A stretch of 64,000 nt of DNA, from contig NZ_JACJRG010000002.1 of the NCBI RefSeq assembly GCF_014697125.1, forward strand, positions 186,001-250,000, in the 5' to 3' direction. The notes beneath the pieces are model-generated. The model worked only from the letters and a program-made list of their open reading frames with translations. It did not search any database and was not told the origin of the DNA. Below are positions 29,801 through 39,438 of this stretch, in pieces. This stretch comes from Anabaena minutissima FACHB-250. GTDB lineage: Bacteria > Cyanobacteriota > Cyanobacteriia > Cyanobacteriales > Nostocaceae. Position numbers and translations under genes: made by a program. How positions within the stretch are numbered: the stretch's first letter is position 1; each line of letters opens with the position of its first letter.

Positions 29801-30211
29801 TTGTAGTTGGTGGACAGATAACTCTGTTTCTGTGGCGATAATGACGGCTACATTGCTCCCTTCTGCAATCTTCGCATCTTTGAGGGCGCGATCGGCAACG
29901 GTGAGTAATAGCAGTTGTTGGGGGTTGAGTTTTTCGACTTCGTTGGGAGGAATCTTATAAGCGAGGGTATCAATATCAAATTCTTTGATATATGCGCCTA
30001 CGGGGGCTTTACCTTCTATTAATCCGTACTTTTGTAGTAATTCTTGTTGGGTTTCTATACCGTACCATCTTTTCGGCGGTAGGGGGATGAAATGCTGCTT
30101 ACCGTCGTAGATACTGCGTTCAAAGGCATCTAGGCTATTGCACTCACCGAAGAAGGCATCCATGCCGACAATAGCGATTTTGCCTGTGTTGTTATTTTCT
30201 TGTTCAAACAT
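26861..30211 (-). CDS. hglC: HglC, chain-length-factor-like ketosynthase plus acyltransferase
   Basis: The first 460 residues have the ketosynthase fold, but the nucleophile site reads VETSAFKAL, so Ala (about residue 214) replaces Cys, and the first catalytic His is replaced too (VEVCASG instead of VEAHGTG). The third site is kept (VKANIGHTF). This is the pattern of a chain length factor. Residues about 560-900 form an acyltransferase with the serine in GYSLGETSM (about 675). A linker and a C-terminal helical segment follow. The CLF-AT order matches subunit B of PUFA synthases, where the CLF partners a separate active KS, here HglD. Start ATG 30211; a GTG three bases upstream is possible. 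Confidence 0.9.
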   Translation of the reverse strand: MFEQENNNTGKIAIVGMDAFFGECNSLDAFERSIYDGKQHFIPLPPKRWYGIETQQELLQKYGLIEGKAPVGAYIKEFDIDTLAYKIPPNEVEKLNPQQLLLLTVADRALKDAKIAEGSNVAVIIATETELSVHQLQQRWDSSWQVKDGLNAAEITLPPEKIAQLETIVKDSIHHQVDIGEYLSYIGNITANRISSLWNFTGPSFTLTAVETSAFKALEVAQMLLITEEVDAVVVGAVDLAGGVENVLLRSQSENINTGANTLSYDQKANGWTPGEGAGVVVLKRHDQALENGDRIYAVIDAVSIGQSHSNLNQGCQQALKTALIQPEQVNYVEVCASGIPQEDEAEIAGLTKAYPSVGNGLHCAIGSVKANIGHTFVASGIASLIKTALCLYYRYIPATPNWSGVKTPEAFEGSPFYVATESRPWFLSKNAPRRIAAINGMGSDGSYAHVILSEEVKEQERPNRYLQQTPFYLFPVVADDRAGLMSALDSLQKSIQESDSLSESASQAFNIYQQQSQAQYAISITGRNKKELLREIESARKGINGAFDRGIDWQTPVGSYFTANPLGKKGEVAYVYPAAVNSYVGIGRNLFRLFPKLHDNPFVQSIYKRAADVERLVFPRSLSKFTTRELEKLEKKLLEDSLAMFEAEMFFTRLITTVIRDDFQVQPKYVFGYSLGETSMMVAQGVWSNFYEGSSSFNSSALFGDRLSGPKNAVREYWGLPKSTTALGDNLWGNYVLMASPVQVRDAIRNEPRVYLTQINTPEEVLIAGEPAACQRVIKTIGCNAFPAPFDHVIHCQTMRSEFDELVKLNTLPSQEIPGVVFYSAAEYQTITLESGVIARSIATGLSQELDFPKLVNRIYEDGTKIFIEAGAGSVCSRWIDKILEDQEHITVSLNRRGMDDHSSIVKALGKLLSHRVNLDLSPLYSPVTATTKSNKAMLRTITLGGESITEKILTEENRQIFQAIAEKRQPKQPLFSDSLGINSLNFLQSITNSESPAVPIPKPSVEPKEDSMKNIMEHDFKTEEQVQSFESTTSDSATPQRVPYSPVTDDEFTTIINMLELNKVQYQKLNANNARITKNHTDFLKARQDFSKQLSEIIQLQMVCAEDLLNEEAK

Positions 30212-30300
30212 CACTTTTCTAGCCTATCAATGTTGAATTTATGGGCTTTAGGCCTTTTGCATAAATACTTTGGCGTTGCTGAAAATATTATTTAGAGGTT

Positions 30301-30325
30301 CGCGCAAAGGCGCAAAGGCGCAAAG
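30301..30325. repeat. GGCGCAAA short tandem repeat
   Basis: Three 8-bp GCGCAAAG-type units lie just after the hglD stop, in the hglD-hglC gap. Confidence 0.7.
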
Positions 30326-30340
30326 AAGAACGCAAATTTA

Positions 30341-31702
30341 CTACAAGGTTTCTTCTTTTTTTAGAATCAAATGGGAGTTTGTACCACCGAAACCAAAGGC
30401 ACTTAATGCTATGTGTTTGGTTGGGTTGTTTTGTGGCCAAGTTGTGGGAGTCCGCACGATGTTTTGGGGAGAAATGATGTTATTTTCTGAACTAATAGGA
30501 TTGTTGATGTTGATGGTGGGGGGAATTACATCATGATTTAGGCTGTAAATTGCTTTGGTTAAACTCACCATCCCGGCGGCTACTAATAAGTGACCGACAT
30601 TCGCTTTGGCTGAACCAACTAAAGGTGCTGCTTGGTGTTTTCCAAAGAAGGTTTCTATTGATTTAAATTCGGTGGTGTCTCCTAGTAATGTGCCGGTAGC
30701 ATGACACTCCATATAATCAATAGCTTTGGGGTTAAGTTCGGCTTCTTGATAGGCTCTTTCAAAGGCTAGGACTTGTCCTTTTGTATTGGGACTTAATAAA
30801 TGCTTTCCTTTACCATCGTTAGAAAGACCATTACCGCAAATTGTCGCTAGGATTTTATCACCGTCTCTAACAGCATCACTGTACCGTTTAAGCATTACCA
30901 TCCCGATACCTTCGGAGGTAACTAAGCCTCTTGATGTTTTATCCAGAGGTGAGCTAACACCATTTTCTGGATAGCCTTGAATGCCGGAAAATAGCATTCT
31001 TAAAAATAAAGGATCTGAGCAACTGATAGCTCCAGATAGCATCACATCAGCTTTGTGTGATTGTAAGTAATAAGATGCTAATTTAATGGCATAGAAGGCG
31101 GAAGAACAAGCTGCATCTATACAGAAGTGAGTACCGGAAAGTGAGAAGGCTTTGGCGACTAATGCAGCAGGTAAACCGGAAATCATGGCGTTTTCTGTAG
31201 CGGCTTTGGTGGCTGTAGGGATAGCCGCTAGATGGAAATCTTTGTCTTGTAAAAGTTCTGCTACTGCTGGCTCAATGGTTTGGCGATAAATAGGTGCAAT
31301 AAGTTGATTAGAAAGCTTCGTTGGGAAGGAAAGAGTCCCTAAAATTACTCCACATTTAGCAAGGACTTCTTGATTTCCCCAATAACCACTATGTACAATT
31401 GCTTGTTTGGCTGCATATAGCGACCATTTAGAAGTGTTATCTAAGCTTTCCACATATTCTGATGGCAGATTGTATTCACCGGCATCAAATTTGAAATTGC
31501 GGATAAATCCACCTTTGAGGAAATAAAATTTTTCCGGCTTTCCTTTTGCTGGGTCGTAAAATATTGTGGGATCTAAACCCATTTCTTCGACAGTAATTGA
31601 TGATGTAGAATCTTTCTGCTCGTTAAGATTCTGCCAAAATTGATCGGGATTGTTTGCATCGGGAAAGAGGCATGATAATCCGATAATGGCGATTTTTTCC
31701 AC
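30341..31702 (-). CDS. hglD: HglD, active beta-ketoacyl synthase
   Basis: The 453-residue protein is a single ketosynthase domain with the full Cys-His-His set: C199 in CIDAACSSAFYAI, His in MECHATGTLLGD and His in SAKANVGHLLVAAG. It should condense malonyl units onto the growing chain and pair with the Cys-less KS of HglC next door, as KS/CLF pairs do. It ends SAFGFGGTNSHLIL, the normal KS end. Start is a GTG at 31702 with GAGGA 8 nt upstream. Confidence 0.9.
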   Translation of the reverse strand: MEKIAIIGLSCLFPDANNPDQFWQNLNEQKDSTSSITVEEMGLDPTIFYDPAKGKPEKFYFLKGGFIRNFKFDAGEYNLPSEYVESLDNTSKWSLYAAKQAIVHSGYWGNQEVLAKCGVILGTLSFPTKLSNQLIAPIYRQTIEPAVAELLQDKDFHLAAIPTATKAATENAMISGLPAALVAKAFSLSGTHFCIDAACSSAFYAIKLASYYLQSHKADVMLSGAISCSDPLFLRMLFSGIQGYPENGVSSPLDKTSRGLVTSEGIGMVMLKRYSDAVRDGDKILATICGNGLSNDGKGKHLLSPNTKGQVLAFERAYQEAELNPKAIDYMECHATGTLLGDTTEFKSIETFFGKHQAAPLVGSAKANVGHLLVAAGMVSLTKAIYSLNHDVIPPTININNPISSENNIISPQNIVRTPTTWPQNNPTKHIALSAFGFGGTNSHLILKKEETL

Positions 31703-31794
31703 TGTTTATATCCTCGTTTGGGTAAGGTTATTGAGATTTACTTGATTCCCCGAACTGGATAGGATTTAATGCTTTGTTGAGTCTCTTACCTCTG

Positions 31795-31860
31795 TGTTCT
31801 CTGTGCCTTTGTGGTGAGATAAAGAATTTTGAAACCACAGAGACACGGAGACACGGAGAA
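31795..31860. repeat. Inverted dispersed repeat in the hglG-hglD gap
   Basis: CTGTGTTCTCTGTGCCTTTG and a later ACCACAGAGACACGGAGACA form an imperfect palindrome of a kind scattered widely in Nostoc intergenic DNA. A related single arm occurs at about 40360-40395. Confidence 0.6.
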
Positions 31861-31918
31861 AGAAGAAGAGATTTTACTAGTTTGATTTACGGGAGTTGAA
31901 AGTATGCCCAAATACTGC

Positions 31919-33652
31919 CTACTTGGGTTTATGTAGGTTCATGGGTGCAATTACTGCTTTTGCTCCTAGGATGCGGGAATATATTTTTCCTTCTCTATCA
32001 TGGAGGATGTAGTTTGCAGTTACACCTGTTGCTGTTTTGTGGATAATGTCACAAGAAACGTAGAAGGGTTCGTTGCAAGGAATGGCTCTAAATTGTTCTG
32101 AATATGTTAGCTGTCCGGGTAAGCAAACTTCTTGGTGAAGATGGCTTAACCATAGCCATAAGGGTTGGGTGCTTAAGTCGGTGGTGTAGGGGTTATGCCA
32201 TTTGACGGGGAATTGTCCTTGGGCTTCTAGTGATATTTCTGACCAGAAACATTCAGTGGTAATTTTATCTTGGCTAATGTTGATAACTCTGGTGATTTGT
32301 TGAAATGCTGCACCATGAAATAGGGATGAATCTCCATTTTGATAAAAATCTTTACCTGTTTTGGTAATGATATTATCTTCGGTAAGATCCATGTTTTCGT
32401 AAATTGGTGCTGCTGGTAATTGCCTCACAGTTGTAATGTTGGCACAGAAATGATAGAAGGTTTTACCTTGGGGGTTTTTACTCAGAATTGTGGTTTTAAA
32501 TTCGATAGATTCAGAACCATTCTTGGCGACTTCTTGGATTTCTAAAATATATTCTTTAGCTAGGGTGTCATTGAAGGTAATACCCTTGAGAACTTTGAAC
32601 TCTTTGCAAGTTAAATAACGATAACCTGGATAACATTCCTCGCAAGCATGAATCATCCAGGACATGGCACAGGTGGCTGGTAGTACAGGAATACCAGCAA
32701 TCACATGATCTAGCAAAAAGGGATTTGCATCTACTGTCATACGGCGGCGGATGCGATAGCTGCGGAGTTGGGGGTCTAGAGTTCTGGGTGGGGGGGTGAT
32801 GGGGCTACCAATGACTACTTGTGTAGAATCACGATGGCTGGGGTGAAGTTCGTTGACTAGCATTTGTGTACCCGCATCCACAGGGATAATCTCAATTCCC
32901 CGTTCTGCAAAGGCTTTTTTGAGTTCTGGTGTCACCATACCGCTATCCCATCCGCCCCAATTGATAGCGACAACGTGACAATCGGGATTGTATTGTTTGA
33001 TTAAATGGGCTGACTTGTTGAGGATTTCATTAGCGATCGCATAATCCGATTGTCCCATATTCCCATAAAACCCAGCCACGGAGGAAAACAACACTAAATG
33101 CTCTAGTTGTTTTGCATCCACACAAGACAGCAGATTTTCTAAACCTTGCACCTTAGCGGTGTAAACCTTCTCAAAATCTTGGTCTGTCTTCTTCTCAATT
33201 AATTTATCAGCTAAATTTCCCGCACCGTGAATAATACCTGTAATTTTGCCCACCCGTTCAGCCACAGCCGCTAATTTTTGCTGTAACTCCGTCACATTAG
33301 TCACATCAACGCTCAAATATTCAACCTGCGAACCTGTTTCTTGAATCGCCGCCAAGGTTGCTTTAATTTCCCGGCTGGAAACAATTTTGTTATATACTTT
33401 CTGCACACTCATGGGTGTAGGCTTTTCCCCTTGAGCCAGCAAATGCTGCATAATGCGTTTTTTTAATACAGCCTCTTCCAAACAATCCTGAGCAAAATCC
33501 GGCTCACCTTCTAAAACTTCCGATCGCCCAAGGAGAATAAACCGACAAGCTTGGTGCTGCGCCAACTTAGTTACACATTGCGCTGTAATACCCTTAGCAC
33601 CACCACTAACAACAAAAACCGATGAAGGACGAACCTGAGTAAGTGTAGTCAT
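31919..33652 (-). CDS. hglG: HglG, ketoreductase catalytic domain plus dehydratase
   Basis: Residues 10-250 are the catalytic half of a PKS ketoreductase: VFVVSGGAKGITAQC binds NADPH, and S191, Y204 and N208 (SVAGFYGNMGQSDYAIANE) form the active site. Residues about 300-570 are a hot-dog dehydratase with H316 in LDHVIAGIPVLP (the HxxxGxxxxP motif). The matching structural half of the ketoreductase seems to be the tail of HglE, so one KR appears split over two genes. ATG at 33652; the 192-bp gap to hglE is filled with dispersed repeats. The name follows gene order (hglEGDCAB). Confidence 0.82.
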   Translation of the reverse strand: MTTLTQVRPSSVFVVSGGAKGITAQCVTKLAQHQACRFILLGRSEVLEGEPDFAQDCLEEAVLKKRIMQHLLAQGEKPTPMSVQKVYNKIVSSREIKATLAAIQETGSQVEYLSVDVTNVTELQQKLAAVAERVGKITGIIHGAGNLADKLIEKKTDQDFEKVYTAKVQGLENLLSCVDAKQLEHLVLFSSVAGFYGNMGQSDYAIANEILNKSAHLIKQYNPDCHVVAINWGGWDSGMVTPELKKAFAERGIEIIPVDAGTQMLVNELHPSHRDSTQVVIGSPITPPPRTLDPQLRSYRIRRRMTVDANPFLLDHVIAGIPVLPATCAMSWMIHACEECYPGYRYLTCKEFKVLKGITFNDTLAKEYILEIQEVAKNGSESIEFKTTILSKNPQGKTFYHFCANITTVRQLPAAPIYENMDLTEDNIITKTGKDFYQNGDSSLFHGAAFQQITRVINISQDKITTECFWSEISLEAQGQFPVKWHNPYTTDLSTQPLWLWLSHLHQEVCLPGQLTYSEQFRAIPCNEPFYVSCDIIHKTATGVTANYILHDREGKIYSRILGAKAVIAPMNLHKPK

Positions 33653-33844
33653 ATTATTAAAAATCTTAGCTTTGAAATGATGGGGGATTAGGTACTGGGG
33701 ATTGGGGATGAGGGACTAGGCAAATTCTCTTAGCGTACCTCCGCATTTACCTCTGCGCGACGGCAGTCGCTACAACGGGGCAAACCCCCGCAACGCGCTG
33801 CCTCCCCTCTGCGTTTAAACTTTCACCCTCAATCCCCACTCCCT

Positions 33845-36800
33845 TTACTCAAAAGAACTAATCAAAGTAACACGTCCTTGAGAACCGTAAGCAACCTCAC
33901 CGATGTAAAGATTAGAGTCGTGCAGTTCGGCAATAATATTTTGTGCTGACACTTGCGGATCTAAACTGGGGCTGAGGTCAATTCCTCTAGTAAATACATT
34001 CGGCCATTCCCATCTCAAGGTTTTAACTAAACCGAACAAACCAGCACCGATCGCACCAAAGTTAACATTATGCTCCAATCCAAAGCTTCCATCTAAGCGA
34101 GTCACCGTGCAGAAACAACTACGGTCATAGCGTCCGGCTTCTGTCAAGGATTTTTTCAGGTGTTTCGCCATGAAGAAGACGTGTTTGACGATCGCCTTTT
34201 CTTCTGGAAGGAAGGGAATTTTCCCGGTGTTATCTACCTGAAATCCTGGGTGGAGGTGAATGAAAGCCCCAATCGTGCCGTAGTTAGTTGCGATCGCCGA
34301 TAATTTTCCTTGGAGTAGTTCTTCACTCATATCTGCAAGGGTGACTTGATGCACACCTGCGGGTAATGGCGAACGCTGGGGAACTATCGATTGGGGGAAG
34401 CTCAAAACTACTACTTTCCAGCCGCTTTCTGTTAAGGTTTGCGCTACTTGGGAGGTAGTCCCAGAGCCATCATCGGTAATTAAACAGATGTGTCCCTCTG
34501 GTAATGTGAACTCTAAACTATCCGGTGCTGGTAGGTATTTGAGCTTGGCTGGACGACGTTTAACACCGTCGATTATTTGGACTGGTTGCCAGTTAAGCTC
34601 AGACTGAGACTTTTTTTTTTCACCTCCCACCAGCTTCTGGAGGTAGTCAACAATTTGACCGATGGTGCGGAGGTCGCCTAAGTCTTCGAGGTTGGGTTGG
34701 GGCAGGTTGGGATATACTTCTTGTAATCCGCCCAAGATTTCTACCCGTTTGATGGAATCAATACCTAAGTCTGCTTCCATGTCCATCTCTAGTTCCAGCA
34801 TTTCGACTGGGTAGCCTGTCTTCTCGCTGGTGATGTTGAGCAGGGTTTGGGCGATGTCTGCGTAATCTGCGGTGTCGGCTATGGTTTCCGTTTCTACAAT
34901 AGTTTCTACAATGGGTTCTACAACAGCTACAGGCTCAGGTACAGGGGGAGCAACTACGGGTACGGGTGCAGGTATTTCTACAACTTGTTCTACTGGCTGA
35001 GTTGCAACTTCTACAGGTTGGCTACTACCAGCCATTACTTGCAGAAACTCGATAATTTGACCGATGGTGCGTTTTTCTGCCAGTTCTTCTAAGTTGGGTT
35101 TGGGTAGGTCGGGATACATTTCTTGTAATCCGCCTAAGATTTCTACCCGCTTGATAGAGTCAATACCTAAGTCAGCCTCCATATCCATTTCCACTTCCAG
35201 CATTTCGACTGGGTAGCCGGTTTTATCGCTGATAATCGCCAAGAGGTTGTTACCTAACTCAGCCAAATTTAGGGCGGGAGCAGCTACAGGTGCAGGTGTA
35301 GGAGTAACTTCAACCTCTTTGACTGCGGGGATGCTAACTTCAACTACAGGCGCAGGTGCAGCAACGGGTGTCTCAACCACCGCTTCAGGTTGCATTTGCC
35401 AAGCTGCGGGTGCAGGCGCGTCAGCAATGGTGAATTCAGGTTTTGCTACAGGCTCAACTACAGGCTGAGGCTGTGGTTCTACTTTGGCTACAGGTGCTTC
35501 AACAACTGGTGTGTCGATGGTGAAAGCAGGAACTTCTTTTACTGGTGTCTCGGTGGCTGGTGCAGTCACCCCACTGGAAAGTACCAGAGAATATTGTTGC
35601 TGAATTAGGTCAAAGAAGTTTTGGGCGTATGCTAGCTGTTCCTGAAGATATTTTTCATGGATGCGGAGGGTTTCACCTTGTTGGGAATGAAACTGCATCA
35701 TGCTGCGTTCCAAGCTTTCCATCACTACTAGCTTGAGTTGAGCAGCTTCTTGGGAAGTCTTAGCGTTAGCAAACAAAGCATTTTGCTGTTGCATCAGTTG
35801 GAAGAACGCTTTGGTATATTCCATCTGATGGTTGAGGTAAGTACCATGTACTTGCAGGTTCTCAGTTTGGTTGTTCTGAAACTGAGTCATGAGGTACTCT
35901 AGGCTTTGTAGCACTCGCTGGAAGTTTTCCAGTTTTTCTGGTGTTTGCATCTTCTTCTCTTGGGCTAGTTGAGGTGCAAGGATCGCAGAGTTCATTTTCG
36001 GTTGTGCTTTGGTGGTGATAGTAGACTGATTGGCAATTTTGGGAGTGCGTCCGTTACCGTTAGTCTCTTTGACTGGGGCAAACATTGCTGGTGTCATTGT
36101 TACCGCAGGTGCAGAGATGGCAGGTGTTTCTTCCACTGGGGTAGCAGGGACATTAACTGTAGGTGCAGCAGGTAAGGAAACTTTGTGTCCATCGTTCAAC
36201 GCTTGGACAAAGGCGTTTTTGGTTTTGTCGGAAATATAGTTAATGCCTCTTAAGGTCACACTCAGAGTTTTCTTTTTGTCGGCTGGGGGTAGGGTAGGCT
36301 GGGTTTGGTATGGGTCGAGATTTTTCAACTGCATACCCATTACCCGCATTTGTACCACTGCTTCCCGCAGAGAGCGATCGCTATTTTTCTGAGTGCTGGG
36401 GTTCAAGGAGACGGTAATATGGGGGCGATCGCCTAAAATATCTTTGACTAAGTTAGTTAAAATTCTCTTCGGCCCAAATTCCACGAAGCAAGAACCACCA
36501 GCCGCGTAAATATTTTCAATTTCCTGTTTGAACAGCACCGAGTTAGCTAGGTGAGTTTCCAGGATTTTTTGAATCGCTTGGGGGTCTTGAGGATATTGCT
36601 TACCTGTAACATTGGTGAATACAGGGATTTTTGGCTCATTAAATTTTACTGCTTTGGTAGCGATCGCAAATGACTTTTGAGCGAAAGCAATCAACGAGGT
36701 GTGGAAAGCGGCGGATACTGGTAACGGTACGGCTGCACAACCTTGTTCTTGTAAAGCCTGACGGACTTTAGTAATTTCGCCGGTTGGCCCTGCTAAGACA

Positions 36801-39193
36801 AATTGGGTGGGAGAATTGTAATTAGCGATCGTTACCCGTGGGAATCGCTTCAGAATCGGTTCGATTTTGCCGATGTCTTCCTTCACCGCCAGCATTGTCC
36901 CTGCATCATGGTCAGGGTCTTTGGGTGCAGCCATTGCTTGACCCCTAGATTTAACTAGGTACATATAATCTTGGTCACTTAATACGCCCGCAGCCCACAA
37001 GGCGGTAATTTCACCAAAGCTGTGTCCGGCTACAAAGTCAGACTTAAAGCCAGCTTGTTTAAGGATGGAATATAAACCTGCACTAAATGCCCCAATCGCT
37101 GGTTGTGCGTATTCTGTGCGTTGCAGTGCAGCAACTTGAGCCTTTTTCTCGTCTTCATCAAACACAGGATGGGGGAAAACAATTTCCGAGAGGGAACGCA
37201 AGTTATCTTGGAGTAACAACCCATCCATGTAACCGAATAGACGGCGCAATGTTGGGAAGTTCATCACCAGTTCTCGTCCCATTTCCAGGTATTGAGAACC
37301 TTGACCGGAGAACAAGGATACCACTTTCCCACCTAATTCCATCCCGGATGCACGGTAGTAAATCCCTTGGGGATGCTCCCAATTAGTTGCTGTACCTTTC
37401 TGCTTCAGTAAGCCGATGCTAGTTTGCATAAACTTGCAGGCTTCTTGCAGATTTTCAGCGACAAAGCCAACTCGCGCTGCATTCTGGGGAATTTCTAAAG
37501 CTTGGCACTCTTGCGCTAACTGGGCGAAGTGTCTTTCACCACCTTCTGATTGCAAGTTACCTAAAACTTCTTCACACTTTTTCAGCAGTTCCCCAGGGTT
37601 AGCGGCAAATAACAGGATTTCGCGGGGGGTGCTGTGCAAACGGTAAGGGCGGTTTTGTTCGCTTTCGTATTCTTCCAAAACTACGTGGTAGTTTGTCCCA
37701 CCAAAACCAAAGGAACTTACACCCGCGCGTCTTGGTGCTTCACCTTCCGCCCGAATCCAGGGGCGAGTTTCGGTGTTGAGATAAAAAGATGATTCGTTAA
37801 TATTGAGCTTGGGGTTTGGCTCGGTAATGTTAATTGTGGGTGGCAGAATTTTGTGATGTAATGCCAAAGCAGTTTTAACTAAGCTGACTGCACCCGCAGC
37901 CGCTTTAGTGTGTCCAACTTGGGATTTCACACTACCCAAAGCAATGTGCTGTTTTTTGTTGTCGTGTTTAGAGAAAAAGTCTCTTAAAGAACCGAACTCG
38001 GTGGGGTCGCCAGCCATTGTTCCTGTACCGTGGGCTTCAATTAGACCAACGGTAGCGGGAGAGAAACCTGCATCTTCGTAAGCACGGCGTAAGGCGTTGA
38101 CTTGTCCTTCTTTGCGGGGTGCATAAATGCTCTTGTAGCGTCCATCGCTGGAAGTACCGATGCCTTTGATAACCGCGTAAATTTTATCGTTGTCGTGGAC
38201 TGCATCTTCTAGACGCTTCAGCACCAACATACAAACACCTTCACCCAGCATCATCCCATCAGATTTGGCATCGAAGGGTTTAACTTTCTCACTGGGAGAT
38301 ACAGCCGGGGTTTTGCTGAAGGAGATATAAGCCATGATGGTGTTATCGGTGTCCACACCACCAGTTAGCATCATATCAGCACGATGTTCCACTAGTTCGC
38401 TAATGGCCATTTTCAATGCGCCGAAGGAACTAGCACAGGCTGCATCAACTACGCAATTCATCCCGCCAAAGTTCAAGCGGTTAGCAATGCGTCCGGCGAC
38501 GACGTTAGCTAACATCCCAGGGAAGGCGTTTTCATCCCACTTGATGTAGGCACTTTTGATTTTTTCGACGATTTTATCGGTGTCTTCATCAGAGAGTCCA
38601 CTGCTTTTAAGGACTTTCTTCCAAATGGGATATTCTAGGCGTGCAGATAGAGGCATACCCAATTGCTTGGCCATGGCTACCCCTAAAATTACCCCCACCA
38701 ACTCACGGTTAAATTCACGAGATTCGCCATAACCGGCATCTTCCATTGCTTCTTTTGCAACTACTAAACTTAATAGTTGTGAAACATCAGTCACTTCTAA
38801 AATGCTGGGAGGGATACCGAATTCCATCGGGTTAAAATCAACCTCTGGAATAAACCCACCGCGTTTACAATAGGTTTTATCTTCGGGGGTTCTGGGGTTG
38901 GGGTCGTAGTAATCCTCTACGCTCCAGTGAGTAGACGGAACATCGGTGATACAATCAGTTTTGTTAATGATATTTTGCCAGTATTCCCGCAAATTTCTGG
39001 CTTGGGGAACTAATGATGCCATACCGATGATGGCGATAGGATTTTGTTGTAGTTGTCTGTTAATTTTGTTAATTGACATTGGTTTTTCCGAGTTCATTTT
39101 CTTTTCCTCAATACACCGCAACAAAGCCTTTTCGCAATTATTAATCTGGGTTTCTAACTCCGCTAAGGCAGTATCAATTGAATTAGCAGACAT
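33845..39193 (-). CDS. hglE: HglE, type I polyketide synthase KS-AT-ACP-ACP
   Basis: This 1,782-residue protein starts heterocyst-glycolipid chain synthesis. Order: N-terminal helix; KS at about 50-510 (C253 in DAACASSFGAL; His in EAHGTGTMAGD and VKSQVGHTKA); AT at about 630-930 (S725 in GHSFGE); helical linker with Q-rich coiled coils; Pro/Ala/Val-rich linker; two ACPs with LGIDSIKR (S1346, S1480). After the second ACP, residues about 1535-1782 look like the structural, non-catalytic half of a ketoreductase (ending near LVKTLRWEWP and NLYIGEVAYG). Tandem near-identical ACPs and this order are hallmarks of PUFA-synthase-like PKSs. HetI should load the ACPs. First gene of the minus-strand series. 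Confidence 0.94.
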   Translation of the reverse strand: MSANSIDTALAELETQINNCEKALLRCIEEKKMNSEKPMSINKINRQLQQNPIAIIGMASLVPQARNLREYWQNIINKTDCITDVPSTHWSVEDYYDPNPRTPEDKTYCKRGGFIPEVDFNPMEFGIPPSILEVTDVSQLLSLVVAKEAMEDAGYGESREFNRELVGVILGVAMAKQLGMPLSARLEYPIWKKVLKSSGLSDEDTDKIVEKIKSAYIKWDENAFPGMLANVVAGRIANRLNFGGMNCVVDAACASSFGALKMAISELVEHRADMMLTGGVDTDNTIMAYISFSKTPAVSPSEKVKPFDAKSDGMMLGEGVCMLVLKRLEDAVHDNDKIYAVIKGIGTSSDGRYKSIYAPRKEGQVNALRRAYEDAGFSPATVGLIEAHGTGTMAGDPTEFGSLRDFFSKHDNKKQHIALGSVKSQVGHTKAAAGAVSLVKTALALHHKILPPTINITEPNPKLNINESSFYLNTETRPWIRAEGEAPRRAGVSSFGFGGTNYHVVLEEYESEQNRPYRLHSTPREILLFAANPGELLKKCEEVLGNLQSEGGERHFAQLAQECQALEIPQNAARVGFVAENLQEACKFMQTSIGLLKQKGTATNWEHPQGIYYRASGMELGGKVVSLFSGQGSQYLEMGRELVMNFPTLRRLFGYMDGLLLQDNLRSLSEIVFPHPVFDEDEKKAQVAALQRTEYAQPAIGAFSAGLYSILKQAGFKSDFVAGHSFGEITALWAAGVLSDQDYMYLVKSRGQAMAAPKDPDHDAGTMLAVKEDIGKIEPILKRFPRVTIANYNSPTQFVLAGPTGEITKVRQALQEQGCAAVPLPVSAAFHTSLIAFAQKSFAIATKAVKFNEPKIPVFTNVTGKQYPQDPQAIQKILETHLANSVLFKQEIENIYAAGGSCFVEFGPKRILTNLVKDILGDRPHITVSLNPSTQKNSDRSLREAVVQMRVMGMQLKNLDPYQTQPTLPPADKKKTLSVTLRGINYISDKTKNAFVQALNDGHKVSLPAAPTVNVPATPVEETPAISAPAVTMTPAMFAPVKETNGNGRTPKIANQSTITTKAQPKMNSAILAPQLAQEKKMQTPEKLENFQRVLQSLEYLMTQFQNNQTENLQVHGTYLNHQMEYTKAFFQLMQQQNALFANAKTSQEAAQLKLVVMESLERSMMQFHSQQGETLRIHEKYLQEQLAYAQNFFDLIQQQYSLVLSSGVTAPATETPVKEVPAFTIDTPVVEAPVAKVEPQPQPVVEPVAKPEFTIADAPAPAAWQMQPEAVVETPVAAPAPVVEVSIPAVKEVEVTPTPAPVAAPALNLAELGNNLLAIISDKTGYPVEMLEVEMDMEADLGIDSIKRVEILGGLQEMYPDLPKPNLEELAEKRTIGQIIEFLQVMAGSSQPVEVATQPVEQVVEIPAPVPVVAPPVPEPVAVVEPIVETIVETETIADTADYADIAQTLLNITSEKTGYPVEMLELEMDMEADLGIDSIKRVEILGGLQEVYPNLPQPNLEDLGDLRTIGQIVDYLQKLVGGEKKKSQSELNWQPVQIIDGVKRRPAKLKYLPAPDSLEFTLPEGHICLITDDGSGTTSQVAQTLTESGWKVVVLSFPQSIVPQRSPLPAGVHQVTLADMSEELLQGKLSAIATNYGTIGAFIHLHPGFQVDNTGKIPFLPEEKAIVKHVFFMAKHLKKSLTEAGRYDRSCFCTVTRLDGSFGLEHNVNFGAIGAGLFGLVKTLRWEWPNVFTRGIDLSPSLDPQVSAQNIIAELHDSNLYIGEVAYGSQGRVTLISSFE

Positions 39194-39438
39194 AGGGTAT
39201 ATACTGTTCTGGGGTACTGTGGATTGTGCAGCGACAGTAATATCAATTCAAAATTCAAAATTCAAAATGAAGAAAGCCAGATATTACAAGGTTTTCTGAG
39301 TTTGAAACTATTAATGAATTTTGAATAATTGGTATAATTGCTGTTGCTTACCCTGACTAGTGTTATTTCTTGTTAAGCATCTGTAGGCATTGGGAATTGG
39401 CTGTCAAGATTTCTCTCCCTTCTGCCTTCTGAATCATG

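Noticed and set aside
34847..36239. Several open frames on the plus strand opposite hglE
   Set aside because: They lie opposite the Pro/Ala/Val-rich linker and ACPs of hglE; their Gly/Thr/Tyr-rich composition is what the complement of that linker gives.
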